From the NCBI RefSeq assembly GCF_018617395.1, contig NZ_JACSKC010000005.1, positions 1 through 61,232 on the forward strand: 61,232 nt of DNA, read 5' to 3'. Every line of letters begins with the position of its first letter. The first letter of the stretch is position 1. The position numbers and the translations under genes are program-made. This stretch comes from Exiguobacterium sp. s48 (GTDB lineage Bacteria > Bacillota > Bacilli > Exiguobacteriales > Exiguobacteriaceae). Below the pieces are notes generated by a model. The model saw only the letters and a program-made list of their open reading frames with translations. It was not told the origin of the DNA and did no database searches. Shown one piece after another: positions 1 to 8,937 of the stretch.

Positions 1-89
1 GATTGACCCGAAAATAGGATATTTCTCATGAAAAAGTGATTTCTAGGAGAGTAAGTCCCTTAGAATCGATATTTTTATCTTATCGATAA
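1..89. repeat. Terminal redundancy, left copy
   Basis: These 89 bases are identical to 61144-61232, and the two copies diverge only because the window ends. Seen directly by comparison. This is the usual overlap left when an assembler breaks a circle, so the molecule is circular and about 61,143 bp long. Bases 1-31 are the last codons of drmB, which is complete at the right end. No gene is interrupted by the closing point. Confidence 0.95.
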
Positions 90-126
90 GAAAATGACTT
101 TTGAAACAAATGGAAGAAAGTTAAAA

Positions 127-157
127 CGACCCAGGTCATATGATGTGACCTGGGTCG
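127..157 (-). terminator. Intrinsic terminator between convergent operons
   Basis: A perfect 12-bp stem (127-138 with 146-157, 7-nt loop) lies between the end of drmB (base 31 after closure) and the end of the nuclease gene at 208. Read leftward, the stem is followed by GTTTTAAC, so it best fits termination of the leftward nuclease operon. It may work weakly in both directions. Both arms contain a CCWGG motif, the target of the DrmMII methylase of classical class 2 DISARM, which could be coincidence. Confidence 0.75.
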
Positions 158-207
158 ACTATTTAGATTTGATTTGTATCGCATAATCGATGAGGGGAAT
201 GACTATT

Positions 208-1032
208 TTAAGCTGAAGAATGACCTCGGACAACATCTGCAAACTTTATCCAATCTTCTGGGGTGTTCCTCAACCATCCTATGGGTAACCCGTAATTGAG
301 AGTGCAGTCCAACTTTGGCCCAATATGTTTGCGAGAATTTCCAGGCGCATTGTTTATCAGTCTGGTCAGATTCTCCTGGAACGAACGATGATTAGAAATC
401 ACATTGTTGTTCTTGCCTCGAAGATTTCTGATTAACCAGGGGTTATATAGACGTTCACCAGCCTTATATTCTATCCACCCCTTCCTCGTTTCGGGATCGA
501 CCAGGTCTTTGTTAAATGCATACCCTAGTATGCTGACCTGCCAGTCATGTCCTCTAAATGCATATGGATCGTTTTCGAAATCTTGACCATCAGGCATGTT
601 CGTGAGTATTCCGATAACATATATTTTGGTGTCGAAGTCAGTCATTTTTTGTTTTTCGACAAGGAGCCATTTTGAAGAACTTCTGCTTCCTTTGATGTCC
701 GTCTTGAAATGAAAATCCCTCTCTTCCCCGTCTATGATTACCGTAGCCATGTCGTGTCCGTTGTCATGAACGTGTTGGTCGTCCCAAACCGTCAAATCGA
801 CGGAGAAGCTAATCTTGAAGTTTTCTTCTAAAAAGCGCTTGAAACCAAATTCCACCACTTTTCCAATCACGTGGTCGGCGATATAGTCGTTCCTTTTCCG
901 TATGATGTCTCGCCTTCCGAACTGTTTTGGACTTGCAGCCATCTTTTTATATAGTTCCTCGGCGAAAGTGAAGCTTGCATTCACCTCGGACTCCGTGACA
1001 CTTATTTTCGTATTTAACTGTTCTTTTTGCAT
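208..1032 (-). CDS. Candidate PD-(D/E)XK restriction-like endonuclease
   Basis: I do not recognise the exact family. The 274-residue soluble protein has a pattern typical of PD-(D/E)XK type II restriction enzymes: a conserved-looking acidic residue in VVEFGFKRFL, then GHDMATVIIDG, then a beta strand ending TDIKGS, giving E-Xn-D-Xn-DxK. The ATG at 1032 is preferred over an upstream TTG because GGGGTG precedes it. It lies about 145 bp downstream of the Sau3AI-like gene on the same strand, with no terminator visible between them, and converges on the DISARM-like operon. No methyltransferase is adjacent. The nuclease call rests on motif spacing only; a DNA-binding or accessory role is possible. 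Confidence 0.45.
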   Translation of the reverse strand: MQKEQLNTKISVTESEVNASFTFAEELYKKMAASPKQFGRRDIIRKRNDYIADHVIGKVVEFGFKRFLEENFKISFSVDLTVWDDQHVHDNGHDMATVIIDGEERDFHFKTDIKGSRSSSKWLLVEKQKMTDFDTKIYVIGILTNMPDGQDFENDPYAFRGHDWQVSILGYAFNKDLVDPETRKGWIEYKAGERLYNPWLIRNLRGKNNNVISNHRSFQENLTRLINNAPGNSRKHIGPKLDCTLNYGLPIGWLRNTPEDWIKFADVVRGHSSA

Positions 1033-1176
1033 TTTTACACCCCAGACTGTCAATTAGTAGAGTACGTACTAAGAAAAAGGTTCTATACTTTGGTTGGTCG
1101 GATAAGGATGTGGCTAGGATTATCTACTGAAGCTATGACGGTTTTTGATTACTCCATCGAACTAGAGCGATGAACA

Positions 1177-2646
1177 TCATTGGGATGGATTATCGATTAG
1201 TAATTTAGATAGTTCTCTCCCTCTTATCCAAATGTCTTGTCTATATAGTTCCAATCCGTTTATGGTTAGCGTTTTCTTTGTGGCGTCTGACCCGCTCCCT
1301 CTCATAAAGAAGAGGTAATCTTTTGATTTTGGGAGGTTCGTCTCGGTTTGAGGGACATTGGTCTTGGGGGAGAGTTTCAGCTGTCCGTTTTTCTTATACA
1401 TCTTTCTCACTTCTAACTTATCCTCAATCATAAGTGTGCGAACGTCTGTCCAAGTCCTTTTAAGTTCTCTGTCAAACAACTCACTCGATAGACTCTGTAG
1501 TCTGAAACCGACGAATGTACTGTCTGAACGATTCGATCCTCTCTCAGGAATCTTAAAGATCGCAAAAAGAAAATGTATCTCATTCAATTGAGAGAAAAAG
1601 TCGGACTCCTCGAACCTTTCCTCGTAGGCGAGGTTTTGAAGATCGACAGGAAAAAGTTTGGTGTCTTCGGTGTTCAGACCCGAATCCGTCAATGTGACCG
1701 ATTTGGCTGTGATATTTAGCTTCGAAAACAGGTCTATGTCATTCAATCGAGAACTATCAGCCTCAAACATATGAATGATAATCTTTTCCGTCATGGATTT
1801 AGAGATTGTTTTCTGTGACTCGCTCGAAGTTCTGATACCGAACTTGGTCATCAGGTCATTGGCCTTCATACCTCCATAGAGACTGGAAAGGCGCTTCAAT
1901 TCCTCTTTGAATTGTTCGATTGTAGTGACCTTCTTATCGATGTGATCGTATTGTTTTCCTAACCTCTTGTTGACCATGTTAGAAACGACAGCCCTCTTAA
2001 TTCGAAAGCGAGGAGGATTTGGATATTTCGGAGACGTGTCTAGGAACATGAGCCGGTCACGGAGAGCGGAAGAAAGCGTATGGTAGTGTTCTCTCGGATT
2101 CTTTGAACTTTGATGAAGGTCACGTATATAGTCTCGAATGATTTCCCAGTCGTTTTTCAATGTCTCAATCTCATCATTCGAAAAACGATGAAAGTCATAT
2201 CCTTTTATGGGGAATGACCGATAGCCGGCGGCATCGACCTTCACTTCTGAGGCATACTCATAATAAACCATCAATAGATTTTCTGCTTTTTTCCAAAAAT
2301 GTGATGTGTAGAACTCTTCTTCGATAAGCGATTCAGGGCTGACCGCAGTTATTGTAAGAGGCTCTTTGGCCTCGTACTCATATTGTTTGTTCCGTTTAGG
2401 TTTTCTGATTCCGGTGGTCTTCAACTCAATGTCAACCCCATCCACAATCAAGTCTGGCTTGCGACTCGAATTTGCCGGACTCCCTAGGAGAGACTGCTCA
2501 ATGACGTCCCCTGCAATGCCAGTAATCTTCTTGTGTGTCAGTGTCCTGTTAAAAACCTTATTCGTATCGACCTCTTCTAACGTTTTATCGATGGAGGTTT
2601 CTAATATCTTATGCAACTCGCTCCGATTGAATTCAAGTCTTGCCAT
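1177..2646 (-). CDS. Sau3AI/MutH-family restriction endonuclease
   Basis: The 489-residue protein matches the length and layout of Sau3AI (also 489 residues): an N-terminal MutH-like catalytic half and a C-terminal half expected to be an inactive second MutH-like DNA-binding domain. The catalytic signature is intact: an acidic residue in GDVIEQSL near residue 50, then KPDLIVDGVDIELKTT with D65, E74 and K76, the D-X8-E-X-K arrangement of MutH and Sau3AI. Family members cut or nick GATC, but specificity here is not established. A GGGGAT ribosome binding site precedes the ATG. It is first in a leftward pair with the nuclease at 208-1032 and diverges from the Vsr-like gene at 2850. No cognate methylase lies beside it; the nearest C5-methyltransferase is at 33748. 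Confidence 0.8.
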   Translation of the reverse strand: MARLEFNRSELHKILETSIDKTLEEVDTNKVFNRTLTHKKITGIAGDVIEQSLLGSPANSSRKPDLIVDGVDIELKTTGIRKPKRNKQYEYEAKEPLTITAVSPESLIEEEFYTSHFWKKAENLLMVYYEYASEVKVDAAGYRSFPIKGYDFHRFSNDEIETLKNDWEIIRDYIRDLHQSSKNPREHYHTLSSALRDRLMFLDTSPKYPNPPRFRIKRAVVSNMVNKRLGKQYDHIDKKVTTIEQFKEELKRLSSLYGGMKANDLMTKFGIRTSSESQKTISKSMTEKIIIHMFEADSSRLNDIDLFSKLNITAKSVTLTDSGLNTEDTKLFPVDLQNLAYEERFEESDFFSQLNEIHFLFAIFKIPERGSNRSDSTFVGFRLQSLSSELFDRELKRTWTDVRTLMIEDKLEVRKMYKKNGQLKLSPKTNVPQTETNLPKSKDYLFFMRGSGSDATKKTLTINGLELYRQDIWIRGRELSKLLIDNPSQ

Positions 2647-2747
2647 TCAATAACATCCCCGTTCATTGTGAAAATACATGGATATTTTTTATATCCCAGA
2701 CGGCTTCTATTCGAACCATCCAAACAACATCTAAAAGGGCAAACGCC

Positions 2748-2793
2748 CATTCATAATCTGGTAATATATTCATATATTATCAGATTATGAATG
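2748..2793. promoter_or_regulatory. 46-bp near-perfect palindrome in a divergent promoter region
   Basis: The arms 2748-2760 and 2781-2793 are perfect 13-bp complements, and the AT-rich centre continues the symmetry with only a couple of mismatches. It sits in the 203-bp gap between two divergent nuclease genes (leftward start 2646, rightward start 2850), where both promoters must be. It has no U tract. An operator, or a site cut or bound by one of the neighbouring enzymes, is more likely than a terminator. Confidence 0.5.
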
Positions 2794-2849
2794 AATCTGT
2801 AGGACAGATTTTGAGGCTTGTTGATTTAACGTGATTGAGGAGGATTTCT

Positions 2850-3647
2850 ATGAATTTCAAAGGTGGTATCATCATGCTCGTGAAAGATAATCACGATTGC
2901 ATTCATCTATACATGAAGAAATCAAAAGATAGCAACCCTATGGAAAAGTACCTGGGTTTTTTAGAGGACGTTCAAAAGGAACATAATTTGGTCAGGGCAT
3001 ACGTCTTCGAAGAAACTCACTCCGGATATAATTATATGTGGGGGACTTCAATGTTCAGGGATGATTTAAACAGAGAACTTGGCCACAATGAGAGAAAGTA
3101 TATCTCTTATCTTCATGAGCATAGGCCAGATATCCTCTTGAGATCGCCATATAAGTCCAAACGACGAAAATCCCTACATCTATGCAATAAAGGGCATGAG
3201 TTCTTACAGACCCCATCAGCGATCATGGAAGGGAAGAAGTGTCCAAAGTGTAAAATTTTGTCCCAGGAATCCAAAGGAGGTAAGTTCATCACCGAAGTGT
3301 TGGCTGCAAAAAATATTGAATTTGTGAGAGGCGTTTCAATGAGAAGGCTAGGATGTGAGAATGACCATAGATTGGATTTTTTGATTGTAGAGAACAACCT
3401 TCCTTTGCTTGCTATCGAGTTTCACGGTATTCAACATTATAAAATAATAAACCGTGAATTTTTTGGGGGGAGAGAAGGATATAAAAAAAGGGTGGAGAGG
3501 GATAAAATTAAAAGGGTTCAGTCTTGGAAAGCAGGTATTCCTTTGATTGAGATTCCTTACACTGAAGGTGAAAATGAAATCGAGTCGACAATCGAATATT
3601 TCTTAGGGCTTTATGGACTTGATAAACGGAGTTCAGGGAGAAGCTGA
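2850..3647 (+). CDS. Zinc-ribbon, Vsr-like (EDxHD-type) endonuclease
   Basis: The 265-residue protein has a central Zn-finger (LCNKGHEF followed by KKCPKC) and a C-terminal Vsr-like core: RLDFLIV, a strand, then AIEFHGIQHY, followed by basic ERDKIKR. In phage-type Vsr-fold homing endonucleases the D of the first strand and the E..H of the second bind metal, so this is probably a nicking or cutting enzyme. I chose ATG 2850 because GAGGAGG at 2837-2843 is ideally spaced; the upstream TTG at 2835 overlaps that site. It is monocistronic, diverges from the Sau3AI-like gene and precedes a recombinase on the other strand. It could be a free-standing homing nuclease or a defence nuclease. Confidence 0.55.
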   Translation: MNFKGGIIMLVKDNHDCIHLYMKKSKDSNPMEKYLGFLEDVQKEHNLVRAYVFEETHSGYNYMWGTSMFRDDLNRELGHNERKYISYLHEHRPDILLRSPYKSKRRKSLHLCNKGHEFLQTPSAIMEGKKCPKCKILSQESKGGKFITEVLAAKNIEFVRGVSMRRLGCENDHRLDFLIVENNLPLLAIEFHGIQHYKIINREFFGGREGYKKRVERDKIKRVQSWKAGIPLIEIPYTEGENEIESTIEYFLGLYGLDKRSSGRS

Positions 3648-3774
3648 GCCATCCAAAAGGAATCCCTTCTCCCATCGACACGATTCTTGAGAACTTTTTG
3701 ATTTTATTTCTGGTGAAGGTATTCATGTTCAGAAGGTTTCTACATCTGAACTTCATCCGCATTGAATCTTTGAG

Positions 3775-4800
3775 TCATTCATAAGGCAAAACTGTGTTTG
3801 ATATGTTTGATAGTTTATTCATGGACTGCAAATAACCGTTTGTCGTGTTGATTGACTCGTGACCGACCACTTGCATGACACTGATCAACGGGTTGCCATT
3901 GGCCAGTAGCTTGGTGATATAAGAACGACGAAACCAATGGGGTGGTGTACTTTCTTCGGTTTCTACATGGTTTACCGCATTGTGTGTCATTAGGCGAAGA
4001 GCTTCATAAGTCATCGCCTTGTCTGATTTTTTCATGCTAAAAGCAATAAAAGGAGAGTTAATCTCCTCAATCATCATGAGGGTCTGCAAACGATTGATTA
4101 GATAGCTCGCCTTCTCAGTGAGCGGGACGCGTCGCCACTTGTCACGCTTCCCTTTGACTTCGAGATAGAACGTGGTTTGGTTTCTTCTCACATCAGTGAA
4201 TTTGACCGAAAGTAGCTCTGTCGCCCGCATCCCGGTCGTCAGCAGCAAATATCCTATCGTCTCGTTCCGGAGCTCTATGAGCTCCTTGTTCTTTGTCCGT
4301 TTGACGGTGTGGCGGAAAGCCTTGGCGATGCGCTCGACCTCTTCGAAGTCAATCTCGCGACGAATCGGCTCAGGTCGTCTCTGATTCTTCACATGGAAGG
4401 CCAGATTATGTTGATGATAATGGTTGACATGAAGGTACGTCAGGAGCCTCTTCAGCATGTTGTTCTTCCGCTTCGCGCTTCGTGGCGCGTATTTTTCGTT
4501 CACCTCGAACAGGTAGCGATGAACGTCCAGAACCGTCAGTCGCTTCAGTCCCTCAGAATTCGTCATCACGAAGTTCAGGATGAACTCGAGGTCCTGCTTA
4601 TAGGCGCGGCGAGTGTGAGGACTCTTCTCAGCATAGATCGGGAAGAGCTCAGTCGCCCAGAACACCTCTATGATTTCGATGGCTGACAGTGTCTCGAGGT
4701 CTATATGGTCTTTCCTCAGCGCGTCCACAATCCTCGGATTCGCACCGGCCATTTCCTCTAGCGCCATCTCGAACATTTCCTGCCTTTTATCGATTTCCAT
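3775..4800 (-). CDS. Tyrosine recombinase (XerC/D-like)
   Basis: A 341-residue site-specific recombinase with an N-terminal SAM-like core-binding domain (about residues 45-135) and a C-terminal catalytic domain. All active-site residues are visible: R192 in TGMRATELL, a Lys in EVKGKRDKW (216-218), H288 and R291 in PHWFRRS, H314 in VGHES and the nucleophile Y323 in TNGYL. The likely role is resolving plasmid multimers or moving a neighbouring block; no paired attachment site was recognised. It stands alone between the Vsr-like gene and the AT-rich STAND operon. Its GC content matches the plasmid backbone better than the STAND genes. Confidence 0.85.
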   Translation of the reverse strand: MEIDKRQEMFEMALEEMAGANPRIVDALRKDHIDLETLSAIEIIEVFWATELFPIYAEKSPHTRRAYKQDLEFILNFVMTNSEGLKRLTVLDVHRYLFEVNEKYAPRSAKRKNNMLKRLLTYLHVNHYHQHNLAFHVKNQRRPEPIRREIDFEEVERIAKAFRHTVKRTKNKELIELRNETIGYLLLTTGMRATELLSVKFTDVRRNQTTFYLEVKGKRDKWRRVPLTEKASYLINRLQTLMMIEEINSPFIAFSMKKSDKAMTYEALRLMTHNAVNHVETEESTPPHWFRRSYITKLLANGNPLISVMQVVGHESINTTNGYLQSMNKLSNISNTVLPYE

Positions 4801-4971
4801 GCTTCTCCCTCTTTCTATAGTGTATTTTTTCTGACTTTAATTATCTTGTCATATCCCACTCGATATATTCGTATTACATATGTAATAAGTTATATTTACA
4901 GAAAATGAATGACTGAAAACTATTGTAATTAATGTATTACAATTGATATGAATAAATTTTAAATATATATC

Positions 4972-5002
4972 AACTTGTGATAACCTTATATTATCACAAG
5001 TT
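4972..5002. repeat. Perfect 12-bp inverted repeat
   Basis: Arms 4972-4983 and 4991-5002 pair perfectly around a 7-nt loop in the 270-bp AT-rich gap between the recombinase and the STAND gene. There is no clear U tract. It may be a secondary terminator downstream of the STAND gene or a recombinase-related site. Confidence 0.4.
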
Positions 5003-5010
5003 ATTTATTC

Positions 5011-5063
5011 AAAAACTCTAATTCTATTTATATTTAAAACATTTTAGTAGAATTAGAGTTTTT
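5011..5063 (-). terminator. Terminator of the XRE-STAND operon
   Basis: A 16-bp perfect stem (5011-5026 with 5048-5063, 21-nt loop) ends seven bases after the STAND stop codon. The outer arm gives a run of five T in either direction, fitting intrinsic termination of the leftward operon. Confidence 0.6.
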
Positions 5064-5069
5064 TAGTAT

Positions 5070-8000
5070 TTAGTCAAATTCAACACCTGATAACTGGATA
5101 AAATGATTAAAACTTGAAAACAGCTTTTCATAGTCAACATCGACTTTGGTATATTCACTTAAAAAAAGTGGAATGTTTCCGACCATTTCGTGTAAATTCG
5201 TGTTCATATCAATTTGAAAGATTTTACTACACAATGCACTGTGAAAAATTATTGTAACTGTATCTGTTAAGTAGTCAATATCAAAATGATCATACAATTC
5301 CAAATTACTAAAAGCACTGTGATTTCCATCAGGATAACCTGCTATTTTAATAGCATCCCAACTGTGTTCAATTAAAAATGAATAGTCCTTGTTAGTTACG
5401 TAACCTTTTTCGTGAATTGAACGTGCTTCTTTAGAGTAATCATTATTATTGAAATCATGAACAATTAAATTTTGATATTCAGATGGAATTTTATCAGCGT
5501 CATTTGACGATATTTTTATTCTATAACTATAAACTTGTAAAGTTTGAAGAATATTGTGCTCGAATTTTGATGCTAAAACCCTCTTTAGTTCGAAGAATTC
5601 AATGGTTTTATTATATTGATGATTACGCAATAAATCTGAAAAAGCTTCTTTTACCAAATCTTCGTCTAATAGATTAATTTTTTCAGTTGAAAGTTGTAGA
5701 ATATTTAACTTTAAATCGTTCCTAAAAGAGTAAACTCTATTGATAAAGTATAAGAATTCTTCAATAGTAAGTAGATCTATATAGTCATCTAAAATATGTC
5801 TTATTCCTTTTTCAGATTTTGATTGAAAACCATTGATAATTTTAACAGAATTTTCAATGGTTAACTGACCAGTCTGCTGAAAAAGCTTTAGACTTTTCCC
5901 AATGTTGTGTACTGAGTAATCCTTTCTAGCATAATAATTAGTGAAAGCAAGTGAAATTGAAGATATGTCAATTTTTCTATCAGTGTAAAGTGCTAATCTT
6001 ATGTAGTCTTCTATCACAGAAATCAGATAATACGAATCATATTTTAGGTGATGTTTAATAAAATGCTCTAGGTCAAATTCTAAAAATTCGTTATTATTTT
6101 TTATCACCCCTAATGATTTTAGTTTATGACTAGTAGACATCAATATTGAATGAGCGAAAAAAGCATTTTGTTCATAATGTATAATATATTTTTTAAGATC
6201 TCTCATAACATTTTCTTGGTGGTCTATGTGTTTATGAATTAATTTTTTTAAATTTAACAACCGCTCATCAGTAAAGGTTATTTCATGTATATACAGCTTT
6301 ACTAGGAGATCAGAAAAATAGGTATTAAAGGAAAAGTCACTCATTTTTTTACTTAGTACTTTATTGATTTGTTCGATATCTAGTTTTTGGAATGGTGTTA
6401 AAAAATACTTATCCTCATTCTCAATTTCAGAACTTAATTCCATATAAAAATTTTCAATATTATAAAAATTATTAGCGGTTACAGTTTCTAATTGACTGGA
6501 TTGCCCTTCAATCACAAATAAAATCATTCCAAATAAATATCCACTACTTGTAATGTCATCTGCGGAATACCCATTAGAAAGTAAAGACTTTGAATAAAGA
6601 TATAAAAAACTATTTAAAGAAGAAATATGATCTCTTTCCACAATATTTAATATCAGTGTGAAATCATAATAATTATAAATAGGAATGGTTTCGGGATTTA
6701 ATACATTCAAAGTTATTCTTAAATTTTCGTAAAAAACTTGTACTGCTTCAATGTCTATTGTGTTTTTAATCCACTCGTTAAAATAGTTTATATCTGAATA
6801 CTTATAAAAAATATTAAAGTTCTGTTCTAAACTAAAGTCAAAATAAGAATATCTACTAATGTATTTCTTTTCACCTTCTAAAATGGACAAATAAACTTTG
6901 TTTGTTATCTGTTCAATAATATTTTTTACATTAGCTTGATTCATTAATGAACTTCGAAGATAAGTGTTTAAACTATCATGGATTAAAGAAATGCGGTTTA
7001 ACTTTACTTCAAAAAGATATGGATGATCGTTTAGTATTTGATGAATCAACATTCCACCGTATGTACCTAATAGTTCTTCAATTTCAGATTTCATAAAAAA
7101 GGAATTAGATGATAAAAATAGAGCTAGAGACTCTTTATTTCTATAATCATTAGTAATAACATCATAATAATCGTTGACACTATCCAATTCGGGTAAGTCA
7201 GCAATAGCATCAGTTATTAAAAACTGTTCAGCTAGAAACTTTACTAAAATGGGGTATCCTCTAGTTATTCTTTGAATGCTATCAATTACAGATAAATCTT
7301 TGATGTGATATTTGGTCTCTAAGAAAAAAGTTGTTTGTACTCTATTCCAATTACTTATTTGAATCTTCTGCCAAGGAGTTTCAGTTTTTAGAGGGCGCGA
7401 TAGAAGAATAATATTGATGCCTTGACTTTCCATAAGCTTAAAAAGCTCTATAAACTTGTCGAGGTCAAGTGGGTTATAGTTTTCTACATGATCAAATCCA
7501 TCAACAATCAATGTTATTGAATCTGTTTTAATTTTTTGTATAATTTCCTCAACAGTCCTTTTTTCAAGTGTTTTAAAAAGATCTTTAATAAGATTGTTTA
7601 AAAAACTATCAAATTTTAATCGCTCCTGATATTGAGGATCTTGGCTGGAAGTCCAAAAACGATATATAGCTCTATCTTGATTAATTTTTATATTGTTTAC
7701 TAAGTGACTTTTCCCGACCCCTGGCTTCCCTTCAATAAAAACTATACCTGTTTGTTCAATTTCAATTCGTTGTACTTCTACTGTTTTATCAACTAACTCA
7801 ATAGAAAATGATTTGATTGGAGGTAATTCATTAATTCTTATCAATAACTCCCTTGTATCAAATTTCTTTTCAAAGAATGATTCAATCGAATATAAACGAG
7901 ATAGATCTATTGAATACAAATCCTCTACTTTTTGTCTTATTTCGTTCCTTGAAAGTGAAATAACATGAACATTATCTTTCAAATAACTAGGTAGGCCCAT

Positions 8001-8327
8001 AAAAGTCGAATTTGTAGTTATACTTATATTTTTGATAAAGATGATATTACTATAAGGTGACATCCGGTGAGGACTTGATTTTAGTTTTACAATATCTTTT
8101 TCTAAATCTATAACGATATGAGAAATTTCAACGTCCTTATAATCTTTTATCTGACAATAGATTTCTTTGTCATCTGTAATAATTTTCAAGTCGTCAAAAT
8201 TATGACTAACATCAGCTTCAACTTCAATCGAATTAATTGTTCTTTTAGTATCCATAATCGCCAAAAAATAAAAAGCAACTAGCTTTTGATATGAATAACC
8301 AATAATTGAGTTCTTAGCGGCTTTCAT
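5070..8327 (-). CDS. STAND NTPase with N-terminal nuclease-like domain (Avs-like)
   Basis: A 1085-residue protein. Residues 1-100 look like a Cap4/Mrr-type PD-(D/E)XK domain: GYSYQK, EVEADV, FDDLKII, then YCQIKDY (Q59, K61), the QxK form of the motif. A STAND ATPase core follows: Walker A EGKPGVGKSHL near 200-207, Walker B TLIVDGFDHVEN near 276, and an arginine-bearing sensor strand ILLSRPL. The remaining 700 residues are helical, as in a sensor or repeat region. Family knowledge: such proteins (Avs and relatives) sense phage proteins, oligomerise and cleave DNA. ATG 8327 follows AGTAGGT; an upstream TTG at 8372 lacks a site. It is co-transcribed behind a small XRE regulator. It is far more AT-rich than the transfer genes, suggesting separate acquisition. 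Confidence 0.7.
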   Translation of the reverse strand: MKAAKNSIIGYSYQKLVAFYFLAIMDTKRTINSIEVEADVSHNFDDLKIITDDKEIYCQIKDYKDVEISHIVIDLEKDIVKLKSSPHRMSPYSNIIFIKNISITTNSTFMGLPSYLKDNVHVISLSRNEIRQKVEDLYSIDLSRLYSIESFFEKKFDTRELLIRINELPPIKSFSIELVDKTVEVQRIEIEQTGIVFIEGKPGVGKSHLVNNIKINQDRAIYRFWTSSQDPQYQERLKFDSFLNNLIKDLFKTLEKRTVEEIIQKIKTDSITLIVDGFDHVENYNPLDLDKFIELFKLMESQGINIILLSRPLKTETPWQKIQISNWNRVQTTFFLETKYHIKDLSVIDSIQRITRGYPILVKFLAEQFLITDAIADLPELDSVNDYYDVITNDYRNKESLALFLSSNSFFMKSEIEELLGTYGGMLIHQILNDHPYLFEVKLNRISLIHDSLNTYLRSSLMNQANVKNIIEQITNKVYLSILEGEKKYISRYSYFDFSLEQNFNIFYKYSDINYFNEWIKNTIDIEAVQVFYENLRITLNVLNPETIPIYNYYDFTLILNIVERDHISSLNSFLYLYSKSLLSNGYSADDITSSGYLFGMILFVIEGQSSQLETVTANNFYNIENFYMELSSEIENEDKYFLTPFQKLDIEQINKVLSKKMSDFSFNTYFSDLLVKLYIHEITFTDERLLNLKKLIHKHIDHQENVMRDLKKYIIHYEQNAFFAHSILMSTSHKLKSLGVIKNNNEFLEFDLEHFIKHHLKYDSYYLISVIEDYIRLALYTDRKIDISSISLAFTNYYARKDYSVHNIGKSLKLFQQTGQLTIENSVKIINGFQSKSEKGIRHILDDYIDLLTIEEFLYFINRVYSFRNDLKLNILQLSTEKINLLDEDLVKEAFSDLLRNHQYNKTIEFFELKRVLASKFEHNILQTLQVYSYRIKISSNDADKIPSEYQNLIVHDFNNNDYSKEARSIHEKGYVTNKDYSFLIEHSWDAIKIAGYPDGNHSAFSNLELYDHFDIDYLTDTVTIIFHSALCSKIFQIDMNTNLHEMVGNIPLFLSEYTKVDVDYEKLFSSFNHFIQLSGVEFD

Positions 8328-8377
8328 TTTAGACCTACTTTCTTGATTACCTTTTAATTTAAATGTGAACAAGGAAA

Positions 8378-8635
8378 TCAGAATTTAAATTTTTCACTAT
8401 CAAAGAATTTATTTAAAGATATATCTACTCCATTACAAAATTTTTGAATAGTACTAATTTTAGGATGTTTTGTGCGTCCATTCATCAATTCCGAAATTGT
8501 TGCCTGGTTTAACCCGCCTTTTTGAATCACTTGATGGATTGTCATATTATGTTCTGCCGCGAGTTCCTTCATCCGCTCAACAATTGCCTCATTCAGCTCC
8601 ACTTGCTCACCCCACGATCGTAGTACTCTCTTCAT
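8378..8635 (-). CDS. XRE-family HTH regulator of the STAND gene
   Basis: An 85-residue Cro/CI-type regulator. The helix-turn-helix spans about residues 15-70: an entry helix, HNMTIHQVIQKGGLNQATISELMNGRTKHPKIST with the recognition helix in NQATISELM, then a supporting helix. It is the first gene of the leftward operon and ends about 50 bp before the STAND ATG. The pairing suggests it represses the operon until infection or damage, or that it is part of the sensor. This is inference; comparable XRE partners are common in defence operons. Confidence 0.75.
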   Translation of the reverse strand: MKRVLRSWGEQVELNEAIVERMKELAAEHNMTIHQVIQKGGLNQATISELMNGRTKHPKISTIQKFCNGVDISLNKFFDSEKFKF

Positions 8636-8825
8636 CCTTATTCTTTATTAACTCTTCTATTCCTCTACCCTACCATAATCTCTTGAAATCAAAATACTTG
8701 TCATTATTTTCTATACTTAAAGCTTTATTTTTTACAGTTGTGCGACAAAACAAAAAATATTGAGTTACTGTTGCTCTTCATCCCTTGTACAGAGCGGATT
8801 CGACAAGAACCGTCAATTGTAAAAA

Positions 8826-8841
8826 TTCTGACATATCAGAA
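8826..8841. promoter_or_regulatory. Palindromic operator candidate
   Basis: Bases 8826-8841 form TTCTGA-CATA-TCAGAA, a perfect 6-bp inverted repeat typical in size for an XRE operator. It lies in the 302-bp gap between the leftward XRE-STAND unit and the rightward conjugation regulator at 8938, so either XRE protein could bind it. The rest of the gap is AT-rich, fits divergent promoters and holds no gene that I can see. Confidence 0.4.
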
Positions 8842-8937
8842 AACTGATGATTTTTAAATCTAATCCTGTTATATTGGAACCAACAAAAGGAAACATCTGT
8901 TTGGTCGCCGCTCTGGTTTACAGAAAGGGGAAGGCTT

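Noticed and set aside
3508-3762. A minus-strand frame between the Vsr-like and recombinase genes
   Set aside because: Overlaps the 3' end of the Vsr-like gene and has no start signal.
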